DNA from: an uncultured bacterium
GTDB taxonomy: Bacteria > Cyanobacteriota > Vampirovibrionia > Gastranaerophilales > Gastranaerophilaceae
DNA: 48,887 nucleotides
Direction of reading: 5' to 3'
NCBI GenBank assembly: GCA_946636615.1
Contig: CAMPBE010000007.1
Coordinates: forward strand, 1 to 48,887
The notes under the pieces were generated by a model. It was given only the letters and a program-made list of their open reading frames with translations. It was not told the DNA's origin and did no database searches. The translations under genes and the position numbers were made by a program. How positions within the stretch are numbered: the first letter of the stretch is position 1; each line of letters opens with the position of its first letter. This document shows positions 7,807 through 16,584 of the stretch, piece by piece.

Positions 7807-9672
7807 CTAATCAATAACTTTTCCGTCAAAAAGCTCCAAAACCATGTTTACATTATCAGAATGCATTGAAGAAGCAATTGTATCTGCATCTTTTAATTTA
7901 GCCTGATCATCCTTCTTTACAACTTCATTCTTCAACTCCTGAACTTCTTCAATAGCAATTTCCTGTTCAGATTCTTCTATAGCTTTTGGTCTGGGAACCG
8001 GAGCTGGAACTACTGTTTTCGGCTGTTTAACGTCTTCGTCACCTGCTTGTGGCAATCTGATAATCAAATTAGAACCTTTTTGAGCAAACATGTTATCAAC
8101 AGCATCAACAATAGCTTGGTGCTTTGAACCCGACTGAACTTGTTTCATAAACATTTCATTTTTCATTGCAATAACAGTTTCGTCAGGTGAAATTTTAATC
8201 GGATTTGCCCATTGCTTAAGCAATGCTCTTGCCGGAGTACTTTGAATTAACGACAAAAGCTGCCCCCACAAAACAGAAATATCACCGTCTGTAGACTTTG
8301 ATTTTGGCATGGGGGCATATTCTTCAGTATTTTTAACTTCGTCAACCGATGCTTTCTCTTCTTCTTTTTGAATAGTATCTACTTTCGAATCCTTAGATTT
8401 AGCATGCTCATCCGTCTTCTTTTCTTTCAATATATCCGGTTTTGCATGCTCTTTTAAAATTTCCGGCTTAGAAACCGGAGATGGAGCCGTTTTATACGCA
8501 GCAACTTTTACAGGTTCAAAGTTGCCACCCTCAAGTCTTGAAATTCTGTTTTGTAATTCAACAAGTTTCGTATTCTCAGTCAAATTTGATAAATCGATAA
8601 TTGCAACTTCAAGCCACAATCTAGGGTTATTTGTAAGCTTTAATTCTTTTATATACTCAGAGCATTTATCAATTAAAAATATAATTTGATGAGTTTCTAC
8701 AAGTTCTGCTTGTTTAGACAAAATAGATATCTGTTCATCATTACTTTGAGTAAGTTCAAGCGCAATTTCTTTTTTACTTGTTTTTACAATCAGCAGATTT
8801 TTTAAATAATCCATCAAATTCGACAATATCTGAACAGGTTCGTTACCGGAATTATAAATATTCTCAAGTGTTTCCAGAGCATTTTGCGGTACTGAATTTA
8901 TGATTGCATCGGACAAATCTTTTAGAGTATCAAAAGACAAACGTCCTAAAAGATTATTAATATCATCTGTATTTATAGCATCTTTTCCGTCAAGAATGCT
9001 CAATTGATCAAGAAGAGCAATGCTATCCCTCATACCGCCCGCAGAATTTTTAGCTATTGTATACAAAGCTTCGTCTGTAATATTAATTTTTTCTTTTTCA
9101 GAAATATATCTCAAGTGCCTTACAATATCTTCAGTAGTAATACGCTTAAAATCAAACCTTTGGCAGCGGCTTTTAATAGTATCCAAAACTTTATGAACTT
9201 CTGTTGTAGCTAAAATAAAAATAACATTTTTAGGAGGTTCTTCAAGAGTTTTCAACAAAGCATTAAAAGCAGTAGTTGATAGCATGTGAACTTCATCAAT
9301 TATATAAATTTTATACCTGCTGTTTACAGGCGCATACATAACTTTTTCAAGAATGTTTTGAGCATCCTCAACTTTTCTGTTACTTGCAGCATCAATTTCA
9401 ATAACATCCATCGGAGTTGAATTTGTAATATCTACACAATTTTCACATACACCACAAGGTGAAATTGTGGGTCCTTCCTTACAATTCAAAGATTTAGCAA
9501 AAATTCTGGCAGTCGAAGTTTTCCCCGTGCCTCTTGGACCTGTAAATAAATAAGCATGCGATATCTTATTAAGCTCTATTGCACTTTTTAAAGCTTTTTT
9601 TATATGTTCCTGCCCAACAACTTCTTCTAGTTTTTGAGGTCTGTATTTTCTATACAAAGGAATGTAATTCAT
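7807..9672 (-). CDS. dnaX: DNA polymerase III subunit gamma/tau
   Basis: Clamp-loader ATPase subunit of the replicative polymerase. The AAA+ domain has the Walker A GPRGTGKTS (45-53), the zinc module Cys64, Cys73, Cys76 and Cys79, and DEVHMLS for Walker B. Domain III runs to about 365. Residues 366-621 form a long acidic/Lys-rich linker and a tau-like C-terminal domain with a conserved-looking core around WGQLLSLIQSTPARALLKQW. I saw no A6-G type slippery site in the linker, so a separate gamma form is not predicted. The gene is divergent from the LD-carboxypeptidase gene by 39 bp. A TATAAT ends six bases before the ATG and there is no ribosome-binding site. Confidence 0.96.
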   Translation of the reverse strand: MNYIPLYRKYRPQKLEEVVGQEHIKKALKSAIELNKISHAYLFTGPRGTGKTSTARIFAKSLNCKEGPTISPCGVCENCVDITNSTPMDVIEIDAASNRKVEDAQNILEKVMYAPVNSRYKIYIIDEVHMLSTTAFNALLKTLEEPPKNVIFILATTEVHKVLDTIKSRCQRFDFKRITTEDIVRHLRYISEKEKINITDEALYTIAKNSAGGMRDSIALLDQLSILDGKDAINTDDINNLLGRLSFDTLKDLSDAIINSVPQNALETLENIYNSGNEPVQILSNLMDYLKNLLIVKTSKKEIALELTQSNDEQISILSKQAELVETHQIIFLIDKCSEYIKELKLTNNPRLWLEVAIIDLSNLTENTKLVELQNRISRLEGGNFEPVKVAAYKTAPSPVSKPEILKEHAKPDILKEKKTDEHAKSKDSKVDTIQKEEEKASVDEVKNTEEYAPMPKSKSTDGDISVLWGQLLSLIQSTPARALLKQWANPIKISPDETVIAMKNEMFMKQVQSGSKHQAIVDAVDNMFAQKGSNLIIRLPQAGDEDVKQPKTVVPAPVPRPKAIEESEQEIAIEEVQELKNEVVKKDDQAKLKDADTIASSMHSDNVNMVLELFDGKVID

Positions 9673-9678
9673 GATATT

Positions 9679-9684
9679 ATTATA
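9679..9684 (-). promoter_or_regulatory. -10 element of dnaX, six bases before the ATG
   Basis: Minus-strand TATAAT (9684-9679), then AATATC, then the dnaX ATG at 9672. No clear -35 at 16-18 bases. Predicts a leaderless dnaX transcript. Confidence 0.5.
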
Positions 9685-9711
9685 TCAAAGTAATGCAAAA
9701 AAGGATACATT

Positions 9712-10590
9712 ATGAACATAATTAAACCTCAGGCACTAAAAAAAGGAGACACTATCGGTATATTGGCAACTTCCGGAGCAGTCGAAAGTGAAGAAAAAAT
9801 ATTGTATGCAAAAAAATATTTTGAAAACCTGGGTTATAAAATAAAACTTTCAAATAACATTTTACATAAATACAGATATCTTGCAGGCACTGACGAAGAA
9901 AAAATTGAAGAATTACATAAGTTTTTTAAAGATCCCAAAATTAACGCAATCATTTGTCTTAGAGGCGGTTATGGTGCAATAAGACTAATTAAAAATATTG
10001 ATTACAATTTAATCAAAGAAAATCCAAAGATTTTTTGCGGATATTCAGATATTACTGCACTTTCATTAATGTTTTTAAAAAAATCTAACCTTTTAACATA
10101 TTCAGGTCCGATGATACAGAGTGATTTTGGTTTTGAAAATCCTGATCAATATACAACAAAGGCATTTTTTGATGCGGTAACCGGAAAAAATATAGAATAT
10201 AACATTGAATATAGCGGAAGCAATGTTAGTGGCATGTTGTGGGGCGGAAATCTTTCAACAATTGTATCTCTTTGCGGACAAGATTTTATTCCTGACGAAG
10301 ATTTTATATTCTTTGCAGAAGACTTAAATGAGCCTGTATACAAAATAGATAAAATGATTACCCAATTGTGCAATATAAACGAATTTAAAAATCATATAAA
10401 AGCTTTTGTACTTGGCGATTTTTTAGACATTGATAATAAAGCATGGTTAGATGAGCTATTTATAGAACTTAGCAAAAAGTACAATATTCCACTTGCAAAA
10501 GGCCTTAAAGCCACACACTTAACGAAAAAAGCAACTATCCCGATTGGAGCAAACGCAACACTAAAGAAAAATTGTCTAATAATTAAATAA
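9712..10590 (+). CDS. LD-carboxypeptidase (peptidase family S66)
   Basis: S66 enzymes remove the terminal D-alanine from murein tetrapeptides in the cytoplasm during peptidoglycan recycling; the MccF branch cleaves microcin C. The 292 residues show the N-terminal KKGDTIGILATSG, LRGGYGAIRL (84-92), the nucleophile motif GYSDIT with Ser112, and AEDLNEP with Glu203. The late His269 lies in ATHLTKKATIPIG, in place of the usual GH motif. All three catalytic residues are present. A ribosome-binding site (AAGGA) precedes the ATG. Nothing in the context favours an MccF-like immunity role, so LdcA-type murein recycling is the simpler reading. Confidence 0.92.
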   Translation: MNIIKPQALKKGDTIGILATSGAVESEEKILYAKKYFENLGYKIKLSNNILHKYRYLAGTDEEKIEELHKFFKDPKINAIICLRGGYGAIRLIKNIDYNLIKENPKIFCGYSDITALSLMFLKKSNLLTYSGPMIQSDFGFENPDQYTTKAFFDAVTGKNIEYNIEYSGSNVSGMLWGGNLSTIVSLCGQDFIPDEDFIFFAEDLNEPVYKIDKMITQLCNINEFKNHIKAFVLGDFLDIDNKAWLDELFIELSKKYNIPLAKGLKATHLTKKATIPIGANATLKKNCLIIK

Positions 10591-10656
10591 TTATTAATAC
10601 TAATTATTTTTTATTATTTTTGCGCTAATATTAGAATAAAGAAACGGAGTAAAACA

Positions 10657-11502
10657 ATGTGGGATTATTCGGAAAAAGTTATAGACCATTACAGAAATCC
10701 TCGTAATGTTGGCAAAATTGATAATGCAGACGCTGTTGGAGAAGCTGGCTCACTTGCCTGCGGAGATTCATTAAAAATATATTTAAAAATTGAAAATAAT
10801 ATAGTTACAGATGCAAAATTTCAAACTTTTGGATGCGGTTCTGCTGTTGCAAGCTCTAGTATATTAACTGAAATGATAATTGGTAAAACAGTTGAAGAAG
10901 TCAAAAAAATTACAAATAAAGACATTGCCGATCAATTAGGCGGTCTTCCTCCTGAAAAAATGCACTGTTCAGTTATGGGCTATGAAGCATTAGAAGATGC
11001 TTTGAAAAATTATGGTGATTATACAGATTTAGATGATTTAAGAAACGAAGAAGCAAACCAAAATAAACCCGAAAAAATAGTTTGCACCTGCTTCAACGTA
11101 ACAGAAAATATGATTTGGGATGCAATAAAAGTAAACGGACTTAAAACCGTTGAAGAAGTGACCAATTATACAAAAGCTGGAGGAGCCTGTGGAAAATGCA
11201 AAGGCGCAATACAGGATATTATTGATACCTATTATAAAAAAGAAGCAGCTAAGGAAGAATCTACTTTATCACCGGCACAAAAAATTCTAAAAATAAACAA
11301 TATTATAGAAAATCAAATTTCGCCTGAGCTAAAAAAAGATGGCGGAGATATTACATTAGTCGACATCCAAGAGAACAAAGTGTTAGTAAAACTCAGAGGA
11401 AGATGCTCCGGTTGTAAAAATTCTCACCTGACATTGAAAGCATTTGTTGAAACAACATTAAAAGATGCAGTTGACAAAAATATTGAAGTTGTAGAGGTAT
11501 AA
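10657..11502 (+). CDS. nifU: Iron-sulfur cluster scaffold NifU (full-length, three domains)
   Basis: Scaffold on which [2Fe-2S] and [4Fe-4S] clusters are built before transfer to target proteins. An IscU-like domain (1-125) has Cys35, Asp37, Cys60 and Cys104. A central BFD-like [2Fe-2S] domain has Cys143, Cys145, Cys178 and Cys181. An Nfu-type C-terminal domain has GRCSGC (Cys250, Cys253). All three NifU domains are intact. It is followed after one base by nifS, so they form an operon. No nitrogenase gene is nearby; in anaerobes such NifUS pairs serve general iron-sulfur assembly, which is the likely role here. A good ribosome-binding site (CGGAG) lies upstream. Confidence 0.95.
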   Translation: MWDYSEKVIDHYRNPRNVGKIDNADAVGEAGSLACGDSLKIYLKIENNIVTDAKFQTFGCGSAVASSSILTEMIIGKTVEEVKKITNKDIADQLGGLPPEKMHCSVMGYEALEDALKNYGDYTDLDDLRNEEANQNKPEKIVCTCFNVTENMIWDAIKVNGLKTVEEVTNYTKAGGACGKCKGAIQDIIDTYYKKEAAKEESTLSPAQKILKINNIIENQISPELKKDGGDITLVDIQENKVLVKLRGRCSGCKNSHLTLKAFVETTLKDAVDKNIEVVEV

Positions 11503-11503
11503 T

Positions 11504-12697
11504 ATGGGATTGATATATTTAGACAATAATGCAACAACTAAAGTTGATCCTAACGTATTGGAAGCAATGCTACCGTACTTTAAAGAAGAATATGCAAATC
11601 CGTCAAGCATTTACGATTTTGCAAAACGTTCAAACCATGCGATAAAAGAAGCCAGAGGTGTAATAAAAGATTTCTTTAATGCTGAAAATGAAAAAGAAAT
11701 AATTTTTACATCTTGCGGTTCAGAAAGTGCTAATACTGCAATTCGTGGTGTTCTGAATATGAACAAAAATAAGAGGCATATTATTACTTCAAAAGTTGAA
11801 CATCCTTGCGTATTGAATGTATACAGAGCATTAGAAAAAGAAGGCTACAAAGTTGACTATATCGGAGTTAATTCCAACGGAGAGCTTGATTTGGCTCAGT
11901 TAGAAAGTGCAATAGATGACGATACTGCATTAGTTTCTATAATGTATGCTAATAATGAAACAGGAGTAATATTTCCTATTGAAAAGATTTCACAAATAAT
12001 AAAATCAAAAAATCCCGAAACAAAATTTTTCGTTGATGCTGTTCAGGTAACAGGAAAAATTCCCATAGATGTTCAAGCATGCGGAGTTGATTTAATGAGC
12101 ATCTCCGGTCATAAATTTCATGCACCAAAAGGAATTGGAGCTTTGTATGTAAACTCTAAAGCCCTAATCACACCTTTAATCATTGGAGGTCATCAGGAAA
12201 GAGGCAAAAGAGCAGGTACGGAAAATGTACCATACATTGTGGGTATGGCTCGCGCGGCTGAACTTGCCATGGATAATTTAAAATACGAAGCTACTGAAAT
12301 TAGAAGATTGAGAGATAAACTTGAAGCTAATATACTTAAAAATGTTTTTAATGCAAGAATAAATGCAGGAGTAGTAAACAGAGTCCCCAATACGACAAAC
12401 ATTGGCTTTGAATACATTGAGGGTGAATTAATACTTTTACATTTAAGCGATTTAGGTATCTGCGCAAGTTCAGGAAGTGCCTGCACGTCAGGATCTTTAG
12501 AACCCTCTCACGTTTTAAGAGCAATGAATGTGCCGTTTACAGCTATTCACGGCAGTATCAGATTTTCACTTTCGAAATTTACAACAGAAAATGAAATTGA
12601 TTATGTTTGTGAAAAAATGCCATCTATTATTGAAAAATTAACAAACATTTCACCTTTTCAAGATGAACTTGCAGCTTTAAAGCGACTAAAGCACTAA
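11504..12697 (+). CDS. nifS: Cysteine desulfurase NifS
   Basis: PLP enzyme that takes sulfur from L-cysteine and passes it to NifU. The 397 residues start with the typical YLDNNATTKVDP. They contain His100 in the VEH motif, the PLP-binding Lys204 in SGHKFHAPKG, and the persulfide-carrying Cys327 in SSGSACTSG, whose short form marks the class I (NifS/IscS) group. One base separates it from nifU, and the ribosome-binding site (GAGG) lies inside the nifU end. A strong terminator follows at 12716, so nifUS appears to be a two-gene operon. Confidence 0.96.
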   Translation: MGLIYLDNNATTKVDPNVLEAMLPYFKEEYANPSSIYDFAKRSNHAIKEARGVIKDFFNAENEKEIIFTSCGSESANTAIRGVLNMNKNKRHIITSKVEHPCVLNVYRALEKEGYKVDYIGVNSNGELDLAQLESAIDDDTALVSIMYANNETGVIFPIEKISQIIKSKNPETKFFVDAVQVTGKIPIDVQACGVDLMSISGHKFHAPKGIGALYVNSKALITPLIIGGHQERGKRAGTENVPYIVGMARAAELAMDNLKYEATEIRRLRDKLEANILKNVFNARINAGVVNRVPNTTNIGFEYIEGELILLHLSDLGICASSGSACTSGSLEPSHVLRAMNVPFTAIHGSIRFSLSKFTTENEIDYVCEKMPSIIEKLTNISPFQDELAALKRLKH

Positions 12698-12715
12698 GTA
12701 AAAAGATTAAATAAT

Positions 12716-12749
12716 AAAAAATCGTAGTCATTTTTTACTACGATTTTTT
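12716..12749 (+). terminator. Rho-independent terminator of nifUS
   Basis: Thirteen-base arms (12716-12728 and 12737-12749) centred on ATCGTAGT/ACTACGAT flank an eight-base loop and end in a T-run. It lies 19 bp after the nifS stop. Confidence 0.88.
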
Positions 12750-12803
12750 TATAAGTTTTAAAAATTTTAAACTAAAGATTTGTAGAATAGTTTTCCATAC
12801 AAA

Positions 12804-12831
12804 AAACTCTTATCCTTTTGACAAGGAGTTT
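12804..12831 (+). promoter_or_regulatory. Hairpin that can hide the ribosome-binding site of the 12838 gene
   Basis: The Shine-Dalgarno AAGGAG (12823-12828) can pair in two ways. TCCTT (12813-12817) pairs with AAGGA (12823-12827) across a five-base loop. The wider arms AAACTC (12804-12809) pair with GAGTTT (12826-12831), with the adjoining TT/AA. Either fold covers the site. This could be a thermosensor-like or translational control element, or chance in AT-rich DNA. Confidence 0.4.
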
Positions 12832-12837
12832 GCTAAT

Positions 12838-13755
12838 ATGAAAAAATTTATTCTTATCTTTTGTTTAATAGCAAGTTCAAATTTTGCTATAGCTAGTCAG
12901 TACTCTACAATTTTGGACAAGATTGAAAATAACATATATGGTTTTACATATATGGACAGCGATGAATCACGTGCAACAAGACTTGAACAAAGTATATATG
13001 GTGAAAGTAAAGCTAATAAAACTCTATCACAAAGGATTTCAGACTTAAACAAAGACATGTCAGCGGAATCGATAGGACAAGAAATCGCACCAAAAGAAGA
13101 TACATTTGCTGAAGAAGATACAGAATATTATGACAGAACAGCAAATAATTCTAGCAAAACAACAATGCCTCCTGCCGGAGCAAATGTCGATTATCCTTCA
13201 ATAAACGAGCTTGAAAAAGAAACATTTAAACAAGAATTTAAAAATAAAGATATTAATGAAAGACTTTCTGCACTAGAAAAAAAGGCATTTGGTAAAAGTT
13301 ACGATGCAGATGCATTTTCAACGCGTGTAGAAAGACTTCAAGAAAAAATTAAACCAAAGACATTGGCGAAAAATTTTAACGAATTTGACGACTACTACGA
13401 ACCTGACATGAATTATCAACTTGATGAATACAGCCCGCCGGATTTTGACTATGGGAGCTATAATGCAAGACATACGCCGGCGTCTAAAGTAAATATAGCA
13501 TCAATCGAAAAATTTATATTTAAGAAAAGTTTCAATAAAGAAGACTTGTCAAGCAGACTGACACGACTTGAATCAACTATGTTCGGTACAACGTTTGAAT
13601 CTGATGACCAACAAGCAAGACTTAATAGAATCGGAAGCGCATACAAAGCAACAAAAAGCGCAAATAAATATGATTCAAATAAGTTCACACAAAACATGGC
13701 AACAGCAACCCAAATAGGCATGTTAATTCTTATGATACTTGCTTGCGTTCTATAA
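12838..13755 (+). CDS. Exported protein with three copies of an unrecognised LE..(F/Y)G repeat
   Basis: The 305 residues begin with a clear signal peptide (KKFILIFCLIASSNFAIAS). Three divergent repeats of about 50 residues follow, at about 24-75, 122-172 and 221-272. Each has the pattern IEkxIFxxxF, then RLxxLExxxFG, then RlxrI. Examples are RLEQSIYG, RLSALEKKAFG and RLTRLESTMFG. Acidic and low-complexity linkers separate the repeats, and the C terminus is hydrophobic (MLILMILACVL), which suggests membrane anchoring. I know the RLExxxFG pattern only as a general feature of uncharacterised proteins and cannot name a family. It abuts the convergent helicase gene with a two-base gap. Confidence 0.82.
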   Translation: MKKFILIFCLIASSNFAIASQYSTILDKIENNIYGFTYMDSDESRATRLEQSIYGESKANKTLSQRISDLNKDMSAESIGQEIAPKEDTFAEEDTEYYDRTANNSSKTTMPPAGANVDYPSINELEKETFKQEFKNKDINERLSALEKKAFGKSYDADAFSTRVERLQEKIKPKTLAKNFNEFDDYYEPDMNYQLDEYSPPDFDYGSYNARHTPASKVNIASIEKFIFKKSFNKEDLSSRLTRLESTMFGTTFESDDQQARLNRIGSAYKATKSANKYDSNKFTQNMATATQIGMLILMILACVL

Positions 13756-13757
13756 AG

Positions 13758-16043
13758 CTAATCAACATCAATTGGTTCACGCATAATCTTATCAATTGCT
13801 TCTCGTGCCGTAAACACAAGAGCTTCAGGAACACTATCTATAGTCGTAAATTGTCTCAACACATCAACAACTCGTTTGAATGACCTCACAATATCACCTT
13901 CACCCACATCAACTTGTTCTGTTATAGATTCCCATTCAGCCCCCTCAACCCAAAGTTCTATAAGGGAAGAAAAATAGGCATTTATATACATCGGGTTTTC
14001 TACAGAATATCTAGCTTGAATTTTGTCCAACTTTCTTCTTATATTTTTTATATTATTTAAAGTTTTTCTAACCGGCTCTGATATAGGTAAATACGGAATA
14101 TCTATCCTCAAATCTTCAGTTGTAATCGCACAAACAACAGCAGCCAACTGAGCAGGTGTCAAATCCTCTAACAGTCTTGAAAAAATTATTTCAGCAAGAA
14201 ACAACTCATTCTCAGACCTAATTTGAGAAGTTGTTTTACCTTGTTCTGTAGGATAGTCATCCTTTAAATATCCATAATCGATCAATACAGCCCTATGAGC
14301 CAAGAATTTATTCCAAAAAATATCTTTTTGTTTTTCTATTTCTTTATCTAACTTATTAAGTCTTACATTAAATCTGTCTACAACTTCAATATTTTTAGAA
14401 TGTTTTTTATACAATTTACAATTATCGCATTTAAAAGAATGCATTTTTTCAAGTAATGCTTTAGTTTCTCGACCAAAGGCTAATGCTTCTTGAGATAACG
14501 GCCTGTTTTTTGCTCTTTCTTGCTTACATATCTTTTTATATGTTTGTCGGTTTTGAACATAAATATATCTAAGTTTATCATATTCATACATTTGTTTATC
14601 TGTTAATTTGTATGGGCAGGCAAAATCTCTAGCCTTTACATCGTTTTCGAGCTGCTCTTTGAGCTTCAATAAAGGTTGCAATCTTGAACCCGCAGAAAAA
14701 TAGCCAAAACTTTTCAAAATAAGTTCTTTAGCTTCATCGAGAGAAAATCTTTGCAGAAGATTTAAAACCATAGAATAAGATGGAGAAAATCGACTCTCCA
14801 AAGGATTTGCACCACTTAAGACTAGTTCGGCAACTTCTTCGGGAGATTGAAACTGAGTTCCAACAACAGTTACATACCCAACTTCATCCATACCTCGCCT
14901 GCCTGCTCTGCCTGACATTTGCAAAAATTCGCTAGCAGTCAGCATTCTGTGCCCGCTATCAGTCCTTTTACTTGTTGAACTTATAACTGTTGAACGAGCA
15001 GGCATATTGATACCAGCTGCAAGTGTTTCAGTTGCAAATACAACTTTTATTAATCCTTGCTGAAATAATTTTTCAACCAAATTTTTCCAAGCCGGCAAAA
15101 GACCAGCATGGTGTGAAGCAACACCACATAACAAATACTCAATATGCTTGTTATTATAAAGATGTGGATTTTCTGCAATATACTCATCAATAAACTGCTG
15201 AATTTTTGCCCTTTCTCCCTTAGTTATCAAATCAAGAGAAGCACATTTTTCCATCTGCTCATCACATTTTTTTCGTGAAAAAGTAAAATATATAGCAGGG
15301 AGCATATCCTGTTCTTTCAGGTTTCTTATAACCTCTTTTACATATGACTTTTTATTTTGGAATTTCTTTCCAAATAACCTTTTTTCAGGTTTAATTTTTT
15401 TATTTAGCTGACCACTTGGTGTCAATAATGGTAACAATCTATTTGGCTGCGAGCTGTCAAAATAATAAAATCTTAATGGTACAGGTCTAAAGTCTGTATT
15501 TACAAGTTCGGTTTTTGAGTGAACAGTATTAATCCAATCTGTAAGTTCATCAGCATTCGCAACAGTAGCAGACAAAGCTATAATTTGAACATTAACAGGA
15601 CAATAAATAATACTTTCTTCCCAAACTGTTCCTCTTTGCTCATCATTCATATAATGAACTTCATCCAGCACAACATACTGAACATCTTTCAAATTATCAG
15701 AAACAGACCCAAAATTTGTGCCATACAACATATTTCTAAAAACTTCCGTAGTCATAACAACAATTTGGCCATTACGATTAATTGAAGTATCACCGGTTAG
15801 TAAACCAACTTTTTCATGCCCATACTTTTCGCCAAAATCAAAATATTTTTGATTAGATAACGCTTTCAAAGGAGTTGTATAAAAAATCCTCTTTCCGCTT
15901 TCTAAAGCTCTATGAATTGCATGCTGTGCAATAACAGTTTTCCCTGCACCTGTCGGGGCACAAACAACAACACTTTTACCGTCATCAATATATTTACAAG
16001 CATCTTTTTGGAATTCATCCAACTCAAAAGGAAATTCGTACAT
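13758..16043 (-). CDS. Ski2/Mtr4-like DEVH-box RNA helicase
   Basis: Superfamily 2 helicase of the Ski2/Mtr4 type, as found throughout Cyanobacteria. The 761 residues carry motif I APTGAGKT (29-36), motif II DEVH (127-130), motif III SAT (158-160) and motif VI QMSGRAGRRG. The C-terminal third resembles the DSHCT domain (about 590-755). Between them lies a linker with CDNCKLYKK and CPYKL, cysteines that could bind a metal. Homologues are thought to unwind structured RNA in processing or decay, but the bacterial target is not defined. A CATAAT sits six bases before the ATG with no ribosome-binding site, the leaderless arrangement. It ends two bases from the convergent 12838 gene. Confidence 0.93.
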   Translation of the reverse strand: MYEFPFELDEFQKDACKYIDDGKSVVVCAPTGAGKTVIAQHAIHRALESGKRIFYTTPLKALSNQKYFDFGEKYGHEKVGLLTGDTSINRNGQIVVMTTEVFRNMLYGTNFGSVSDNLKDVQYVVLDEVHYMNDEQRGTVWEESIIYCPVNVQIIALSATVANADELTDWINTVHSKTELVNTDFRPVPLRFYYFDSSQPNRLLPLLTPSGQLNKKIKPEKRLFGKKFQNKKSYVKEVIRNLKEQDMLPAIYFTFSRKKCDEQMEKCASLDLITKGERAKIQQFIDEYIAENPHLYNNKHIEYLLCGVASHHAGLLPAWKNLVEKLFQQGLIKVVFATETLAAGINMPARSTVISSTSKRTDSGHRMLTASEFLQMSGRAGRRGMDEVGYVTVVGTQFQSPEEVAELVLSGANPLESRFSPSYSMVLNLLQRFSLDEAKELILKSFGYFSAGSRLQPLLKLKEQLENDVKARDFACPYKLTDKQMYEYDKLRYIYVQNRQTYKKICKQERAKNRPLSQEALAFGRETKALLEKMHSFKCDNCKLYKKHSKNIEVVDRFNVRLNKLDKEIEKQKDIFWNKFLAHRAVLIDYGYLKDDYPTEQGKTTSQIRSENELFLAEIIFSRLLEDLTPAQLAAVVCAITTEDLRIDIPYLPISEPVRKTLNNIKNIRRKLDKIQARYSVENPMYINAYFSSLIELWVEGAEWESITEQVDVGEGDIVRSFKRVVDVLRQFTTIDSVPEALVFTAREAIDKIMREPIDVD

Positions 16044-16049
16044 AATATA

Positions 16050-16055
16050 ATTATG
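16050..16055 (-). promoter_or_regulatory. -10-like element of the helicase gene, six bases before the ATG
   Basis: Minus-strand CATAAT (16055-16050), then TATATT, then ATG at 16043. The -35 region (TTTATT at 17 bases) is weak. Confidence 0.4.
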
Positions 16056-16161
16056 CCCTAAAGCTCAAGAAAAATAAACTTTGTAAAATATCGTAAACAT
16101 ATATAGCAAAAATTATTTTCATAAGGTTTAATTAAAAATAGCAATTATAAGGAGTATACAA

Positions 16162-16527
16162 ATGGAAATTAGAAACAATATTACATACAGCAAAAAAGCA
16201 GCAGCACCTACATTTGGTGCTATAAATTATGAATCCGCAGAAAATACTTTACGTACAGTCCTTAGTATACCTGAGCTAAACCAATTTAAAAAGCTTGTAG
16301 CAGATTACAAAAAATATGACAATGCTGATTTAATACTATTTGGAGATGGAAAGAAATTATCCGCAAGAATTGCTGATAATGTAGAACTAAATGGCGGCAA
16401 AAATACAAATCATAGCCCTTGGTTTTTTGAAAACAAGTTTAATTGGATAAAAAAGATGGCAAAAAAAATGGAAGAAAGACATCACAAAGTCACTGAATTA
16501 CTGACAAAACAAAATTTTGAATTTTAA
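16162..16527 (+). CDS. Unknown small basic protein
   Basis: I do not recognise a family. The 121 residues have a short polar N terminus with PTFGAIN (21-27), then amphipathic helices, and a Lys-rich C-terminal helix (KKMAKKMEERHHKVTELL). There is no signal peptide or membrane segment, so it is probably cytoplasmic. The gene has a strong ribosome-binding site (AAGGAG seven to eight bases before the ATG) and its own terminator, so it is very likely real and independently expressed. Confidence 0.75.
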   Translation: MEIRNNITYSKKAAAPTFGAINYESAENTLRTVLSIPELNQFKKLVADYKKYDNADLILFGDGKKLSARIADNVELNGGKNTNHSPWFFENKFNWIKKMAKKMEERHHKVTELLTKQNFEF

Positions 16528-16558
16528 TCAATACACAAAATAGAATTATAAGAAATAT

Positions 16559-16584
16559 AAAAAAGTCCCAATAGGGACTTTTTT
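16559..16584. terminator. Bidirectional terminator between the 16162 gene and serS
   Basis: GTCCC (16565-16569) pairs with GGGAC (16574-16578) across the loop AATA, extended by A6 and T6 arms. It can stop both convergent genes, and its right edge touches the serS stop codon (16584-16586). Confidence 0.85.

Noticed and set aside
10585-10609. Terminator after the LD-carboxypeptidase gene
   Set aside because: The nine-base stem is entirely A-T (AAATAATTA/TAATTATTT), so it is too weak to call in this AT-rich DNA.
10657-12697. Nitrogen-fixation locus
   Set aside because: Only nifU and nifS are present, with no nitrogenase or accessory gene; such pairs commonly do general iron-sulfur assembly.
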